A stretch of DNA of 46,929 bases from Deltaproteobacteria bacterium (GTDB lineage: Bacteria; Desulfobacterota; Binatia; UBA12015): assembly GCA_016874795.1 (NCBI GenBank), contig VGTG01000029.1, positions 1 to 46,929 of the forward strand. The letters are read 5' to 3'. Shown in pieces: positions 8,347-16,443 of this stretch; within the stretch, counting starts at the first letter, position 1; every line of letters begins with the position of its first letter. Made by a program: the position numbers and the translations under genes. Under the pieces are notes generated by a model. It did no database searches and was not told the origin of the DNA. It worked only from the letters and a program-made list of their open reading frames with translations.

Positions 8347-9534
8347 TCAGGCGACGACGCCCTTCGCGCGGAGCTCGGCCTGGCGCGCGTCGGGCACCCC
8401 GAGCTCCGCGAGGATCTCGCTCGTGTGATCGCCATACAGCGCCGGCGCCGCCGTCTCGCCGCACGCGGTGACCGAGAAGTGCGCCGCGGCGCGCGCGCGG
8501 CGGTAGGCGCCGTACACCGGATGCGTCGCCTCGACGATGCAGCCGTTGTGCGTGATCTGCGGATCGACGAGCACGTCCGGGTGCGAAAGCACCGGCGCCG
8601 CGGCGACCTCGTGCTCGAGGAGGCGTCGGTACGCTTCGGCGGTCGTCAGCGCGGCGAGCCCGTCGCGGATCGCCTCCGCGCGCTCGATCTGGTTCGCTTC
8701 CTCGAGCGAAGCCGCGCCGCGATGTCGCGGCGCGTCCGCGAGGTCGTCGCGTCCGACCGCGCGCAGGCTCCCATGGATCTGCGCCGACGTGCTCGTCCAG
8801 ATCACGATCTGTCCGTCCGAAGTCGGCTGCAGCTGATAGCGCTCTCCCGGCACGGCGAAGTTCTGCACGCCGTCGCCGATCAGCGAGTGGCGCAGCATCC
8901 CGTCCGGCCAGAAGAACGCGAGCCCCGCGTCGAGCATCGAGATGCGGACGTGCTGTCCCGGCGCGCCGCGCTCGCGCGCGAAGAGCGCCGCGGTGATCGC
9001 CTGCGCGAAAGCGAACGACGTCGCCTTGTCGACGACCGCGTTCCGCACGAGGTCGGGAATCGGGATCTCGGGATTGAGCTGCGCCGCGACGTAGCCCGTC
9101 AGCGCCTGGAAGATCGGATCGTAGCCGCGCCGGCTCGCGTACGGGCCGGAATCGCCGTACCCGGCGATCGACGCGTAGACGATCCTGGGGTTGACCTTGC
9201 GCAGGTCCGCCTCGCCGACGCGCAGCCGCTCCGCCGCGCCGGGGCGCCAGTTCTGCGCGAACACGTCCGCGCCGCGGACGAGCTCGTAGAGGAGCTCGAG
9301 GCCCTCGGGCGTCTTCAGGTTGATCCCGATCGAGCGCTTCCCGTGATTGCAGTTCAGGTACATCGCCGCCATGCCGGCGCGGTAGTTCGAGAGCTGCCGG
9401 CTCTCCTCGCCGTACTTCGGCGGCTCGATCTTGACGACGTCGGCGCCCTGATCGGCGAGGATCATCGTCGCGAGCGGGCCCGAGATCACCTCGGTCACGT
9501 CGATGATGCGCACTCCCTGCAGCGGTCCAGGCAT
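8347..9534 (-). CDS. Family III (CaiB/BaiF) CoA-transferase
   Basis: A 395-residue class III CoA-transferase, moving CoA between carboxylic acids. It has the N-terminal GVRIIDVTEVISGPLATM, the CoA-binding stretch DVVKIEPPKYGE, NCNHGKRSIGINLKTPEG (two pieces of the typical core), DVFAQNWRPGAAERL, and the region RRGYDPIFQALTG carrying the catalytic Asp. The C-terminal third (HPVYGAYRRARAAAHFS, HTSEILAELG) is complete. It converges on the acyl-CoA ligase and probably belongs to the same acid-catabolic neighbourhood (racemase or transferase chemistry). The start ATG at 9534 is the first in the frame with plausible N-terminal sequence. Confidence 0.92.
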   Translation of the reverse strand: MPGPLQGVRIIDVTEVISGPLATMILADQGADVVKIEPPKYGEESRQLSNYRAGMAAMYLNCNHGKRSIGINLKTPEGLELLYELVRGADVFAQNWRPGAAERLRVGEADLRKVNPRIVYASIAGYGDSGPYASRRGYDPIFQALTGYVAAQLNPEIPIPDLVRNAVVDKATSFAFAQAITAALFARERGAPGQHVRISMLDAGLAFFWPDGMLRHSLIGDGVQNFAVPGERYQLQPTSDGQIVIWTSTSAQIHGSLRAVGRDDLADAPRHRGAASLEEANQIERAEAIRDGLAALTTAEAYRRLLEHEVAAAPVLSHPDVLVDPQITHNGCIVEATHPVYGAYRRARAAAHFSVTACGETAAPALYGDHTSEILAELGVPDARQAELRAKGVVA

Positions 9535-9580
9535 CGCGTCCTCGTTTAACGAGGCCCGCGTGCGTTGTCATCGACGCGGA

Positions 9581-12553
9581 CTACTTGCAGCGCAGGAGCG
9601 GCCGCTTCCCGGCCTTGGCGGTGCAGGCGGCGAGCGAGTCCTCGAAGTCGAGCAGCCCGGGGTCATTCGCTGTGATCACGACGCGTCCGGGCCCGGCCGG
9701 AGGGACGGTCACGTCGACGCTCTTCGCCGTGCTCGCGATCTTGAGCACGCCGTTCGACGCCCGGCGCACCGTCAGCTTGAGCCGTGAGCCGGGCGGGTCC
9801 GGCAGGTTCTTCTTGCAGATCGCGCGGATCGGCTCGGGAAGGCCGACGAAGAGGCAATCGGACGCGGCGAAGCCGTAGGTCAGGATCGGCTCGTCCGACG
9901 CGAGCGGCGGGCTGCTCGTCGCGAATGCGTGGACGGTGAAGCCCGCGAGCTTCGCCTGCGCGAGGAACGCACCGGATCCGCCGTAGGGCGCTCCGACCGT
10001 CGCGTCGCCCGACCACGAGAGCGAGCCGTCGGGCTCGTCGTCGTCGGAGATCGACTCCTTCACCTTCAGCTTCTTCACGACGAGCCCGCTCAGATCGGCG
10101 AGATCGATCGCGTCGCAGAACGTGTCTCCATCGAAGTCGACGACCGTGCACGTCGCGGAGCAGCAGTGGTCGAGGCCGACCGCGGCGCCGGAGTCGCAGA
10201 CCTCCACGCCCGTCCGGACCACGCCGTCGCCGCAGACGTTCGGCGTGCAGTCGCTCTTGCAAGCGTCCGAGCTGACGAGGTTCCCGTCGTCGCAGACCTC
10301 GCCGGTCGTGACGATGCCGTTGCCGCAGGCTGTGGGCGTGCAGTTCGAGTCGCAGCCGTCGCCGTCGAGGAGGTTCTGGTCGTCGCACGTCTCGCCGCTC
10401 GTGACGACGCCGTTGCCGCAGGCCGTCGGCGTGCAGTTCGAGTCGCAGCCGTCGTCGTCGACGAGGTTCTCGTCGTCGCAGACCTCGCCCGCCGTGAGGA
10501 CTCCGTTGCCGCAGGCGGTCGGCGTGCAGTTCGAGTCGCAGCCGTCGCCGTCGAGGAGGTTCGCGTCGTCGCACTCCTCCTCGTTCGCGACGATGCCGTT
10601 TCCGCAGGCGGTCGGCGTGCAGTTCGAGTCGCAGCCGTCGCCGTCGACGATGTTCGCATCGTCGCAGCCTTCGCCGACGGAGAGCACGCCGTTGCCGCAC
10701 CCGGTCGGCGTGCAGTTCGCGTCGCAGCCGTCGCCATTGTCGAGGTTGCCGTCGTCGCAGGCCTCGAAGCCGACGTTCAGGGACCCGTCGCCGCAGACGT
10801 TCAGCGAGCAGTCGTTCCGGCACGCGTCGCCGTCGACCCCGTTGCCGTCGTCGCACTCCTCGCCGTCGGTCGTGATCTCGTTCCCACAGCCCGTCGGCGT
10901 GCAGTTCGAGTCGCAGCCGTCACCGTCGACGAGGTCGCCGTCGTCGCACGTCTCGCCGTCGGTCTCGATGCCGTTTCCGCACGCGGTCGGGGTACAGTTC
11001 GAGTCACAGCCGTCGCCGGAGACCTGGTCCCCGTCGTCGCAGAGCTCGCCCGGGGAGGTGACGGCGTTCCCGCAGGCGGTCGGCGTGCAGTTCGCGTCGC
11101 AGCCGTCGCCGCTCGTCTGGTTGGAGTCGTCGCAGACCTCGTCGGGCGTCACGATTCCGTTGCCGCAAGCGGTGAGCTCGCGCAGGAAGACGTCGCGCTT
11201 CCCGTTCGCGTCCGCCGCGACGAGGTTCGTCGCGACACTCTCGAAGACCGCGAACGAGCCGCCGGCCGTCACCACGGGGCGGAGCATCGTCCCGCTGTCG
11301 CCGTTCCCTTCGACTCCCGCCGTGGAGACGCTGGCACGCGCGAGGAGGACGTGCAGCGCCTCGTCGAAGATCTGATCGTTGTCGGTGTCGCGATCGTGCA
11401 GGAAGACGTCGCGTGCGCCGTTCGCGTCGCCGTCGACGAGGTTCGTCGAGGCGCTCTGGAAGACCACCATGCGGCCGTCGTTCGAGACGGAGGGCGTCGT
11501 GCTCTCGAAGTTCCCCTCGGCTCCGAAGCCGTTCACGCTGAGACGCACGGTCGTGGCGCTCTGCAGATCGCGCGCGAGGACGTCGCGCGCGTTGTTGCCG
11601 TCGCCTGCGACGAGGTTCGTCGCGACGCTCGAGAAGACGACGTGACGCCCGTCCGCGGAGATCGCGGGCCAGCGGCTGCTGCCGTTGGCCTGTGCACCCG
11701 CCGAGCTGACGCTCGCGCGTACCGTGAGAATGGCGCCGGGCTCGTCGAAGACCTGATCCTCGTCGACGTCGCGGTCGACGACGAAGACGTCGACGTCGTT
11801 GTTCGTGTCGTTCGGCACGAGATTCGTCGCAGAGCTCTCGAAGGCGACGAACCGTCCATCCGGCGAGAGGACCGGGTTCTCCGCGTCGTGGTTGCCGACG
11901 ACACCGCTCGTGCTCGTGCTGACGAGGGTCGAGACGCCGGAGTTGCGGTCGTAGACGAGGATGTCGGATCGCCCGGCCGCGCGATTCGCCTGGAAGGCGA
12001 CGAAACGGCCGTCGGCGGAGAGCGCCGGGTTGCTGCTCGTCCGGTCGCGCTGCGCGCCGGCAGAGTCCACGCTTGCGCGGGTGGTCGTGCCGGTCTGGAG
12101 GTCGCGCAGGAACACGTCGCGGACGATGTTCGTGTCGCCGGCGACGAGGTTGCTCGCCGTGCTGTCGAATGCGACGAAGCGGCCGTCGGCGGAGATCGCG
12201 GGATTGTCGCAGTCCTGATTCGACTGGACGCCGAACGAGTCGACGCTCGCGAGGACGGTGGTCCCGGCTTCGCGATCGCGGACGAAGACGTCGCGACGCG
12301 TGTTGACGTCGCCCGGCACGAGGTTCGTCGCTTCGCTCGCGAACGCGAGGCGCTTTCCGCTTGTCGAGGCGGTCGGGATCAGGTTGTTGTCGTTCGCTTC
12401 GCCTCCGGCGTGCGTCGAGCTGACGCGCACGGTTTCCTCCGCGAGAGCACGCGAAGCAAGCGACGCGGAGAGCGCGATGACGATCGCAAGAGCGAGTCGG
12501 ATCGCAGTGGAGGCGGAGGTGAGCATTTGCTTGGACATTCGGGTGCGTTGCAA
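9581..12553 (-). CDS. Large exported beta-propeller protein with DUF4215 cysteine-rich repeats
   Basis: About 990 residues. A signal peptide (IRLALAIVIALSASLASRALA) leads into seven TolB/WD40-type repeats of 50-65 residues, recognisable by SADGRFVAF, ATNLVAGDxN and RDVFLRD, to about residue 460. Ten DUF4215 repeats of about 30 residues follow (CGNGxxxxGExCDDGN..DGDGCDSNCTPT), plus an eleventh diverged copy, up to about residue 800. The C-terminal 185 residues resemble a beta-sandwich found in exported proteins and end in Cys-Lys. The start is either TTG 12553, with AAGG placed correctly, or ATG 12538; both keep the signal peptide. An Asp-rich, disulfide-rich stalk suggests a calcium-stabilised surface or outer-membrane-exposed protein. 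Function is unknown. Confidence 0.9.
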   Translation of the reverse strand: MQRTRMSKQMLTSASTAIRLALAIVIALSASLASRALAEETVRVSSTHAGGEANDNNLIPTASTSGKRLAFASEATNLVPGDVNTRRDVFVRDREAGTTVLASVDSFGVQSNQDCDNPAISADGRFVAFDSTASNLVAGDTNIVRDVFLRDLQTGTTTRASVDSAGAQRDRTSSNPALSADGRFVAFQANRAAGRSDILVYDRNSGVSTLVSTSTSGVVGNHDAENPVLSPDGRFVAFESSATNLVPNDTNNDVDVFVVDRDVDEDQVFDEPGAILTVRASVSSAGAQANGSSRWPAISADGRHVVFSSVATNLVAGDGNNARDVLARDLQSATTVRLSVNGFGAEGNFESTTPSVSNDGRMVVFQSASTNLVDGDANGARDVFLHDRDTDNDQIFDEALHVLLARASVSTAGVEGNGDSGTMLRPVVTAGGSFAVFESVATNLVAADANGKRDVFLRELTACGNGIVTPDEVCDDSNQTSGDGCDANCTPTACGNAVTSPGELCDDGDQVSGDGCDSNCTPTACGNGIETDGETCDDGDLVDGDGCDSNCTPTGCGNEITTDGEECDDGNGVDGDACRNDCSLNVCGDGSLNVGFEACDDGNLDNGDGCDANCTPTGCGNGVLSVGEGCDDANIVDGDGCDSNCTPTACGNGIVANEEECDDANLLDGDGCDSNCTPTACGNGVLTAGEVCDDENLVDDDGCDSNCTPTACGNGVVTSGETCDDQNLLDGDGCDSNCTPTACGNGIVTTGEVCDDGNLVSSDACKSDCTPNVCGDGVVRTGVEVCDSGAAVGLDHCCSATCTVVDFDGDTFCDAIDLADLSGLVVKKLKVKESISDDDEPDGSLSWSGDATVGAPYGGSGAFLAQAKLAGFTVHAFATSSPPLASDEPILTYGFAASDCLFVGLPEPIRAICKKNLPDPPGSRLKLTVRRASNGVLKIASTAKSVDVTVPPAGPGRVVITANDPGLLDFEDSLAACTAKAGKRPLLRCK
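10140..11175 (-). repeat. Tandem 90-bp coding repeats (DUF4215 array)
   Basis: Eleven consecutive units of about 90 bp encode the Cys-rich repeats of the exported protein. Adjacent units share long near-identical stretches around the CDSNCTPTACGNG boundary, while the centre of each unit varies. This is a protein-coding tandem array prone to copy-number change, not a CRISPR: no short constant repeat with unique spacers exists, and the reading frame runs through all units. Confidence 0.9.
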
Positions 12554-12649
12554 TCCTACCTTGGCTGAGCCGAGGTCGTCGAAGCAAGAGGCTTTTCGAC
12601 GGAAAAACGAAGTGGGCCAAAGTGCCCCGCGCGACGTCGTCCGTTCCGC

Positions 12650-14761
12650 TCAACGCAGAGGGAGCGCGAGCTCGAATGTCATCCCGCGCGCGCCGGGCGA
12701 GCGCGCGCGCAGCGTTCCGCCGTGCGCCTCGGCGACGCGGCGCGCGATCGAGAGGCCGAGTCCGGTGCCGTTCTCCTTCAACGAGAAGAACGGCTCGAAG
12801 AGACGCTCGATCACCTCGTCCGGAGCTCCGCGGCCGGTGTCGGTGACGCAGAGCTGCGCCGTGCCGTTCTCGCGCGCCGCGCGAAGCGTCAGCGAGCGAG
12901 GCTCGGGTGCGCCCGCGAGCGCGTCGAGGGCGTTCTCGATGAGATTGACGAGGACCTGCCGGATCTTCTCGGCGTCCGCATTCGCCGTGAGCGCACCTTC
13001 GCCTTCTTCGAGTCCCTCGATTCGAACGGCGACGCCCGCAGCCTCGATCCGCGAATGGAGGTCGTCGGCCGTCGCGCGGAGGAGCTGCCCGAGGTCGACC
13101 GGCGCGAAGCGAAACTCCTCCCGGCGGGCGTAGCGGAGAAGCGCGGACACCTGTCGCTCGATGCGCTCGAGCTCCGCGAGGATCACCTCGAGCTCGCGCG
13201 CAAAGGGCGTCGGCTCCCGGACGAGCTGCTGGGCGAGGCTGCGCGCGGCCGTCGCGGGATTGCGGATCTCGTGCGCGATCCTCGCGGAGAGCTCACCGAT
13301 CGCCGCGAGTCGCTCTGCGTGCGCGAGAGAGCGCTCGACCTCGAGCGCGCGCGAAAGAAGCTCCGCGCTGTCGAGCACGAGTCCGAGACGATCGGCGAAC
13401 GCCTCGAGAGCGCGGATGTGGTGCTCGCCGCGCGTGGTCCGGCCGAGGAGCCGCTCCGTCAAGAAGAGATGGCCCCACGCGCGCCGCGGGCTCCGGATCG
13501 GGACGACGAGAGAGATCTTTGCCGCCGCCATCGCTTCGCGGAGGGAAGGATCCGTCAGCGCGTAGAACCCGAACGCGTGGACGGGAAGCCGCTCCGCCGC
13601 GCGTCCCGTCGGCCAGACCGGCTGGATTGGCTCGAGCGAAAGCGGGCCGAAGGCCGCCGTCCGCGGGGCTTCGCGATCGAGCAGCACGGCGGCGCCGTCG
13701 ACCTGCGTGACGCGCGCGAGCTCGGAGAGCGCGCGGCGGCAGCACTCGAGGACGCCCACTTCTGGCGACAGCGTCTGCAGGAAATGCTCGAGGATCTCGC
13801 GCGAGCGCCGGCTCTGCCGGAACACGACGCGATCGAGGAGCTCCTGCACCCACGGCAGCCCCGGGCCGAGCACGATGACGATGCCGAGAAGGACCGAAGC
13901 GACGTAGAGGTAGCGGAGCTCGGGGTCGGCGATCTCGACGCCGAAGCCGGGCAGCGCGAAGAGGAGCCCCGCGAGCGCGATCATCGCCGCGCCGATCACG
14001 ATGCTCCGCAGGAACTCGCCGAGGATCATCACGGCGAAGGCGGACGCAACCACGAGTCCCATCGTCGTGTGCGCGAGGAGCGACAGGTCGAACGGATCCG
14101 CGCGGCCCGGCCGCACGTGGGCGAGCAGGATGCCGCCGAGCCCGCCCGCGACGAGGATGCCGAGGATCGCCGGTACCGCGAGCATCGCCGTCCAGAACGC
14201 GACCCCCTGCACGTCGTAGAAGCTCGGCAGCGCTCCCTTCCGGCGCAGGCGTCCCATCTCGACGATGCCGAGCGGGATTGCGATCGCGGTGTACGAGTAG
14301 ACGGGCAGGACGGGACTCTGCCACGTATGCGGCGGATCGTCCCCGTAGACGAGGAAGAGCAGTCCCGCGAGGACGAGCACGGCGGCGGCACTTCCGTAGT
14401 TGACGATGAGCCAGGCGCGCGTCGGCGGCTCCTCGCGAGTCGCCATGTACGGAACGAGGTGGCGGAAGATCGCCGCCGGCGCCACCTGCGCCGCCGCGAT
14501 GACGACGTAGAGCGCTTCGTGCAGGTGGGGCAGTCGACGGCCGAGCTCCGTCGGCGTCAGCTCGATCACGCCGTGGATGGCCCAGTGCAGCGCCATCAGC
14601 ACGCTCATCACCGAGATGAGGAGGAAGACTCGCGACGGCCGATTCCGCAGATAGAGCTGCGTGTACTCGAACGTGAGGATGATCCATACGACCGCCGGCA
14701 GGAAGTGGAAGCAGGCGGTGACGATCTGGTCGGGGACGCCCGCGTGTACGCCTCCGCTCAT
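12650..14761 (-). CDS. Membrane-bound sensor histidine kinase (orphan)
   Basis: A 703-residue kinase. Residues 1-290 hold about seven to eight hydrophobic segments, a MASE/7TM-like sensory module. A GAF-like region (about 330-470) follows, then the HisKA domain with the phospho-acceptor in RIAHEIRNPATAARS (about 500). The HATPase_c domain has the N box VLVNLIENALDAL, G1 DTGRGAP and G2 FSLKENGTGLGLSIARR. It would autophosphorylate on His and pass the phosphate to a response regulator. None is encoded within the window, so it is an orphan here. It is transcribed in the same direction as the propeller gene 96 bp downstream, and the same promoter could serve both. The signal sensed is unknown. 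Confidence 0.93.
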   Translation of the reverse strand: MSGGVHAGVPDQIVTACFHFLPAVVWIILTFEYTQLYLRNRPSRVFLLISVMSVLMALHWAIHGVIELTPTELGRRLPHLHEALYVVIAAAQVAPAAIFRHLVPYMATREEPPTRAWLIVNYGSAAAVLVLAGLLFLVYGDDPPHTWQSPVLPVYSYTAIAIPLGIVEMGRLRRKGALPSFYDVQGVAFWTAMLAVPAILGILVAGGLGGILLAHVRPGRADPFDLSLLAHTTMGLVVASAFAVMILGEFLRSIVIGAAMIALAGLLFALPGFGVEIADPELRYLYVASVLLGIVIVLGPGLPWVQELLDRVVFRQSRRSREILEHFLQTLSPEVGVLECCRRALSELARVTQVDGAAVLLDREAPRTAAFGPLSLEPIQPVWPTGRAAERLPVHAFGFYALTDPSLREAMAAAKISLVVPIRSPRRAWGHLFLTERLLGRTTRGEHHIRALEAFADRLGLVLDSAELLSRALEVERSLAHAERLAAIGELSARIAHEIRNPATAARSLAQQLVREPTPFARELEVILAELERIERQVSALLRYARREEFRFAPVDLGQLLRATADDLHSRIEAAGVAVRIEGLEEGEGALTANADAEKIRQVLVNLIENALDALAGAPEPRSLTLRAARENGTAQLCVTDTGRGAPDEVIERLFEPFFSLKENGTGLGLSIARRVAEAHGGTLRARSPGARGMTFELALPLR

Positions 14762-14870
14762 CGAAGGGATCTCCGGCCCTGCCTTCTCACGCGGCGGCGA
14801 GGATCTGCAAGGCCGGTGCCACGGCGGCGTCCCGGCTGCGCGAGCGAAGCGGGGCGCTGCTGCAGTCTAG

Positions 14871-15048
14871 CCTGCATTTCTCACCAGATCCCTACTGCGG
14901 CGGCCGATAGCACCGAATCTTCGCGAGCTTCTCCCTCCGGGCTCCTCGACGTACTGTTCAAGTACGCCTGCGTCGCCCTCCGGTCCGAGGCTCGCGAATC
15001 TTCGGCACTCTCGACCGCCTCGCGACGTGATCTGGTGAGAAATGCAGT
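14871..15048. mobile_element. 178-bp foldback (MITE-like) element flanked by CTAG
   Basis: Positions 14871-14890 and 15029-15048 are inverted copies (19 of 20 match, 18 of them continuous). CTAG lies immediately outside both ends (14867-14870 and 15049-15052), as expected of a 4-bp target duplication. Inside is a second, imperfect inverted repeat around the pair CCGAATCTTCGCGAGC / GCTCGCGAATCTTCGG, and a third at CGTACT..AGTACG (14950-14966), so the whole unit can fold into one long hairpin. No complete ORF is carried. It is probably a non-autonomous element moved by a transposase encoded elsewhere. Confidence 0.7.
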
Positions 15049-15086
15049 CTAGAGCATGCACCCGCCTGCCATTCGGATCGGACGCT

Positions 15087-15215
15087 TCAATCCAGCGGTG
15101 GGTCGGGGATCGCGATCCCTTCGTGCTCGTAGCCGATCTTCCGCCGGCTCCAGACCGTCTTCGCGTTCTCGGGCCGCAGCTCCGCGTAGAGCACGCCCGC
15201 GTAGCGACGCGCCGT
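15087..15215 (-). pseudogene. 3' remnant of an unidentified gene beside the foldback element
   Basis: A stop-free minus-strand stretch of about 42 codons ending with TGA at 15087-15089. It reads as ordinary protein: RYAGVLYAELRPENAK, then VWSRRKIGYEHEGIAIPD. An in-frame TGA at 15216-15218 precedes it and no start codon is present, so it is at most the tail of a destroyed gene. No family was recognised. The rest of 14762-15283 outside the foldback element shows nothing else that I can support. Confidence 0.35.
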
Positions 15216-15283
15216 TCAGCTCGAGCTCGTTGCGGCCGCCCGATCATTGCCCGGATGTCGCGGCCCTGGACACGCGGCGTCTC

Positions 15284-15302
15284 ATAGCTATAAGATAGCT
15301 AT
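15284..15302 (+). promoter_or_regulatory. Paired palindromes at the brnT start (likely autoregulatory operator)
   Basis: Two copies of the perfect 8-bp palindrome ATAGCTAT lie at 15284-15291 and 15295-15302. They are spaced 11 bp centre to centre, which is one helical turn, in an otherwise very GC-rich region. The second overlaps the brnT start codon. This is the geometry expected for cooperative binding of two ribbon-helix-helix antitoxin dimers. Assignment to BrnA is inference from position. Confidence 0.6.
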
Positions 15303-15663
15303 GCGATTGGCAGCCGACCCGGAGGCCGCTGAATGGCTCGAGGAGGTTCCGGGAGGCTCGCGTGGTTTCGATTGGGATGAAGGGAATCGAGGCAAGCTCA
15401 TCAAGCATCGGCTCGAGCCGGAGGAAGTCGAGTCGATCTTCCGATCCCCGTTCGTGTTCGCGGGGCGAATCGTCGAGCCGGAGCACGAGGAGCAACGCTG
15501 GTTGGTGCTCGGACGAGTGGGCGATCGGCGCCTCGCCTTGATCTTCACCCGGCGAGGCAAGCGCTTGCGGCCGATCAGCTGTCGCTCGATGAGACGGAAC
15601 GAGAAGCAAGCATATGAAGACGCGATCGAAGAAGAAGGCAAAAGCGAGCCGCACGATTCGTAG
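15301..15663 (+). CDS. brnT: BrnT-family toxin (DUF497)
   Basis: A 120-residue BrnT-like ribonuclease toxin. The DUF497 core is visible as GFDWDEGNRGKLIKHRLEPEEVE, in parts: DWDEGN then a helix with KHRL. The variable strands FVFAGRIVEPEHEEQRW and the conserved tail RPISCRSMRRNEKQAYED follow, where the family normally has RxISAR..xxxEr..Y. It carries about 20 extra N-terminal residues compared with the second copy at 33761-34027. The ATG at 15301 lies within the operator; an upstream in-frame start (15247) would read through it. The 3' end overlaps the brnA start by 50 bp. The toxin is expected to cleave cellular RNA unless bound by BrnA. Confidence 0.82.
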   Translation: MRLAADPEAAEWLEEVPGGSRGFDWDEGNRGKLIKHRLEPEEVESIFRSPFVFAGRIVEPEHEEQRWLVLGRVGDRRLALIFTRRGKRLRPISCRSMRRNEKQAYEDAIEEEGKSEPHDS

Positions 15664-15877
15664 GGACTCTCAGGTCGCCGAATTCGAGACGCGCGATCTG
15701 GGAACGGACATCAGGGCTGCACGCACTGCCCGAGTCCTCCGACCCCGAGCGAGGCCGACGTCGATCCTGCTGGACGACGACCTCGTCGACCAACTCCGCG
15801 CAAAGGCGGCCAAGCGCGGCCTCGGCTACCAGACGATGCTCAAGATGATCGTGCGGGAGCATCTGGACGAGTACTGA
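15614..15877 (+). CDS. brnA: BrnA-like antitoxin (RHH/CopG type)
   Basis: An 87-residue protein with a basic, disordered start (MKTRSKKKAKASRTIRR) and a C-terminal ribbon-helix-helix module: RPTSILLDDDLVDQLRAKAAKRG followed by GYQTMLKMIVREHLDEY, in two halves. The start ATG at 15614 lies inside brnT, so the two are one coupled operon with toxin first, the usual brnTA order. It should neutralise BrnT and repress the operon through the twin palindromes at the promoter. The sequence shows the fold clearly, and the BrnA assignment rests on the partner gene. Confidence 0.8.
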   Translation: MKTRSKKKAKASRTIRRDSQVAEFETRDLGTDIRAARTARVLRPRARPTSILLDDDLVDQLRAKAAKRGLGYQTMLKMIVREHLDEY

Positions 15878-15918
15878 TCCCCGTTCGGTGTTCCCTTCAA
15901 GGGCCGCGCAGGACCATA

Positions 15919-15956
15919 GGCTCAACTGTTGTCATCACGGAAGCCTAGGTTGAGCC
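15919..15956 (+). terminator. Possible stem-loop after brnTA
   Basis: GGCTCAAC (15919-15926) and GTTGAGCC (15949-15956) form an 8-bp stem with a 22-base loop, 42 bp past the brnA stop. There is no T tract, so it may be only a weak or Rho-assisted terminator or a protein-binding palindrome. Confidence 0.3.
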
Positions 15957-16032
15957 CCCGGTCTACTGTGTAGGGGACGCATGCAATCTCGTTGCGCTCG
16001 CCACTCGGTCGATTACGGCGCCGCAGCGCTGC

Positions 16033-16257
16033 CTATTGGCCGAAGCTCACAGTTACCCGGAGGAATGCAGCTTCGAGCGAGCCCTCGCGTGTCAGCTCGG
16101 CATGTCGTACTGCGTAGCATTCGGGCACGACCTCCTTGCCGTCGAAGAGTTGGTCGAAGCCGAACAGAGTGAGTCCGACGTCGAGATCGCCGCCGGCCGC
16201 GATCTCCTCCGGCCCGTCCGTCGGTGGTTCGAACGAGAAAGGCCGCGGCCGATCCAA
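16033..16257 (-). pseudogene. Fragment with a Cas6-like RAMP motif (tentative)
   Basis: A 74-codon frame whose only in-frame start is a TTG without a ribosome binding site. It reads RPRPFSFEPPTDGPEEIAAG, then GDLDVGLTLFGFDQLFDGKE. The first 35 residues resemble the RPfvlePP...y.pGe.l.fgLtLfG segment in the C-terminal half of Cas6 and related RAMP proteins (PF10040). The following 40 residues (AVRHAELTREGSLEAAFLRV) do not clearly match. No CRISPR array or other cas gene is in the window. The rest of 15957-16440 shows no convincing gene. This is either a relic of a Cas6-like gene or a chance resemblance. Confidence 0.3.
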
Positions 16258-16443
16258 AGCCGTGGTGGGCCTGGTCGCCGGGGCCCGCGGTCGCGGTTGG
16301 CGGCGCTCCGGCCGGGTTGCAGACGAAGGGCCCGGGGGCGAACGACAAGGCTCGCTGCCATGGCGTTCGTCGAGGGCTGGCGGGATTCGCCTCGAGCGAA
16401 AGGGAGGTGCCGATCGTGCTCCGCTTCGGCGCGGGGTGTCCGC

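Noticed and set aside
10140-11175. Periodic repeats of about 90 bp suggesting a CRISPR array
   Set aside because: The units are in one open reading frame, each encodes a DUF4215 Cys-rich motif, and no conserved repeat/unique spacer pattern exists.
9929-12568. 879-codon plus-strand frame opposite the propeller gene
   Set aside because: Repetitive Val/Ala/Arg composition mirrors the repeats of the real gene on the other strand; no start signal or domain.
14867-15247. 126-codon minus-strand frame through the foldback element
   Set aside because: It simply translates the inverted-repeat element (including EGDAGVLEQYVEEP) and flanking debris; symmetry at the DNA level explains it better than coding.
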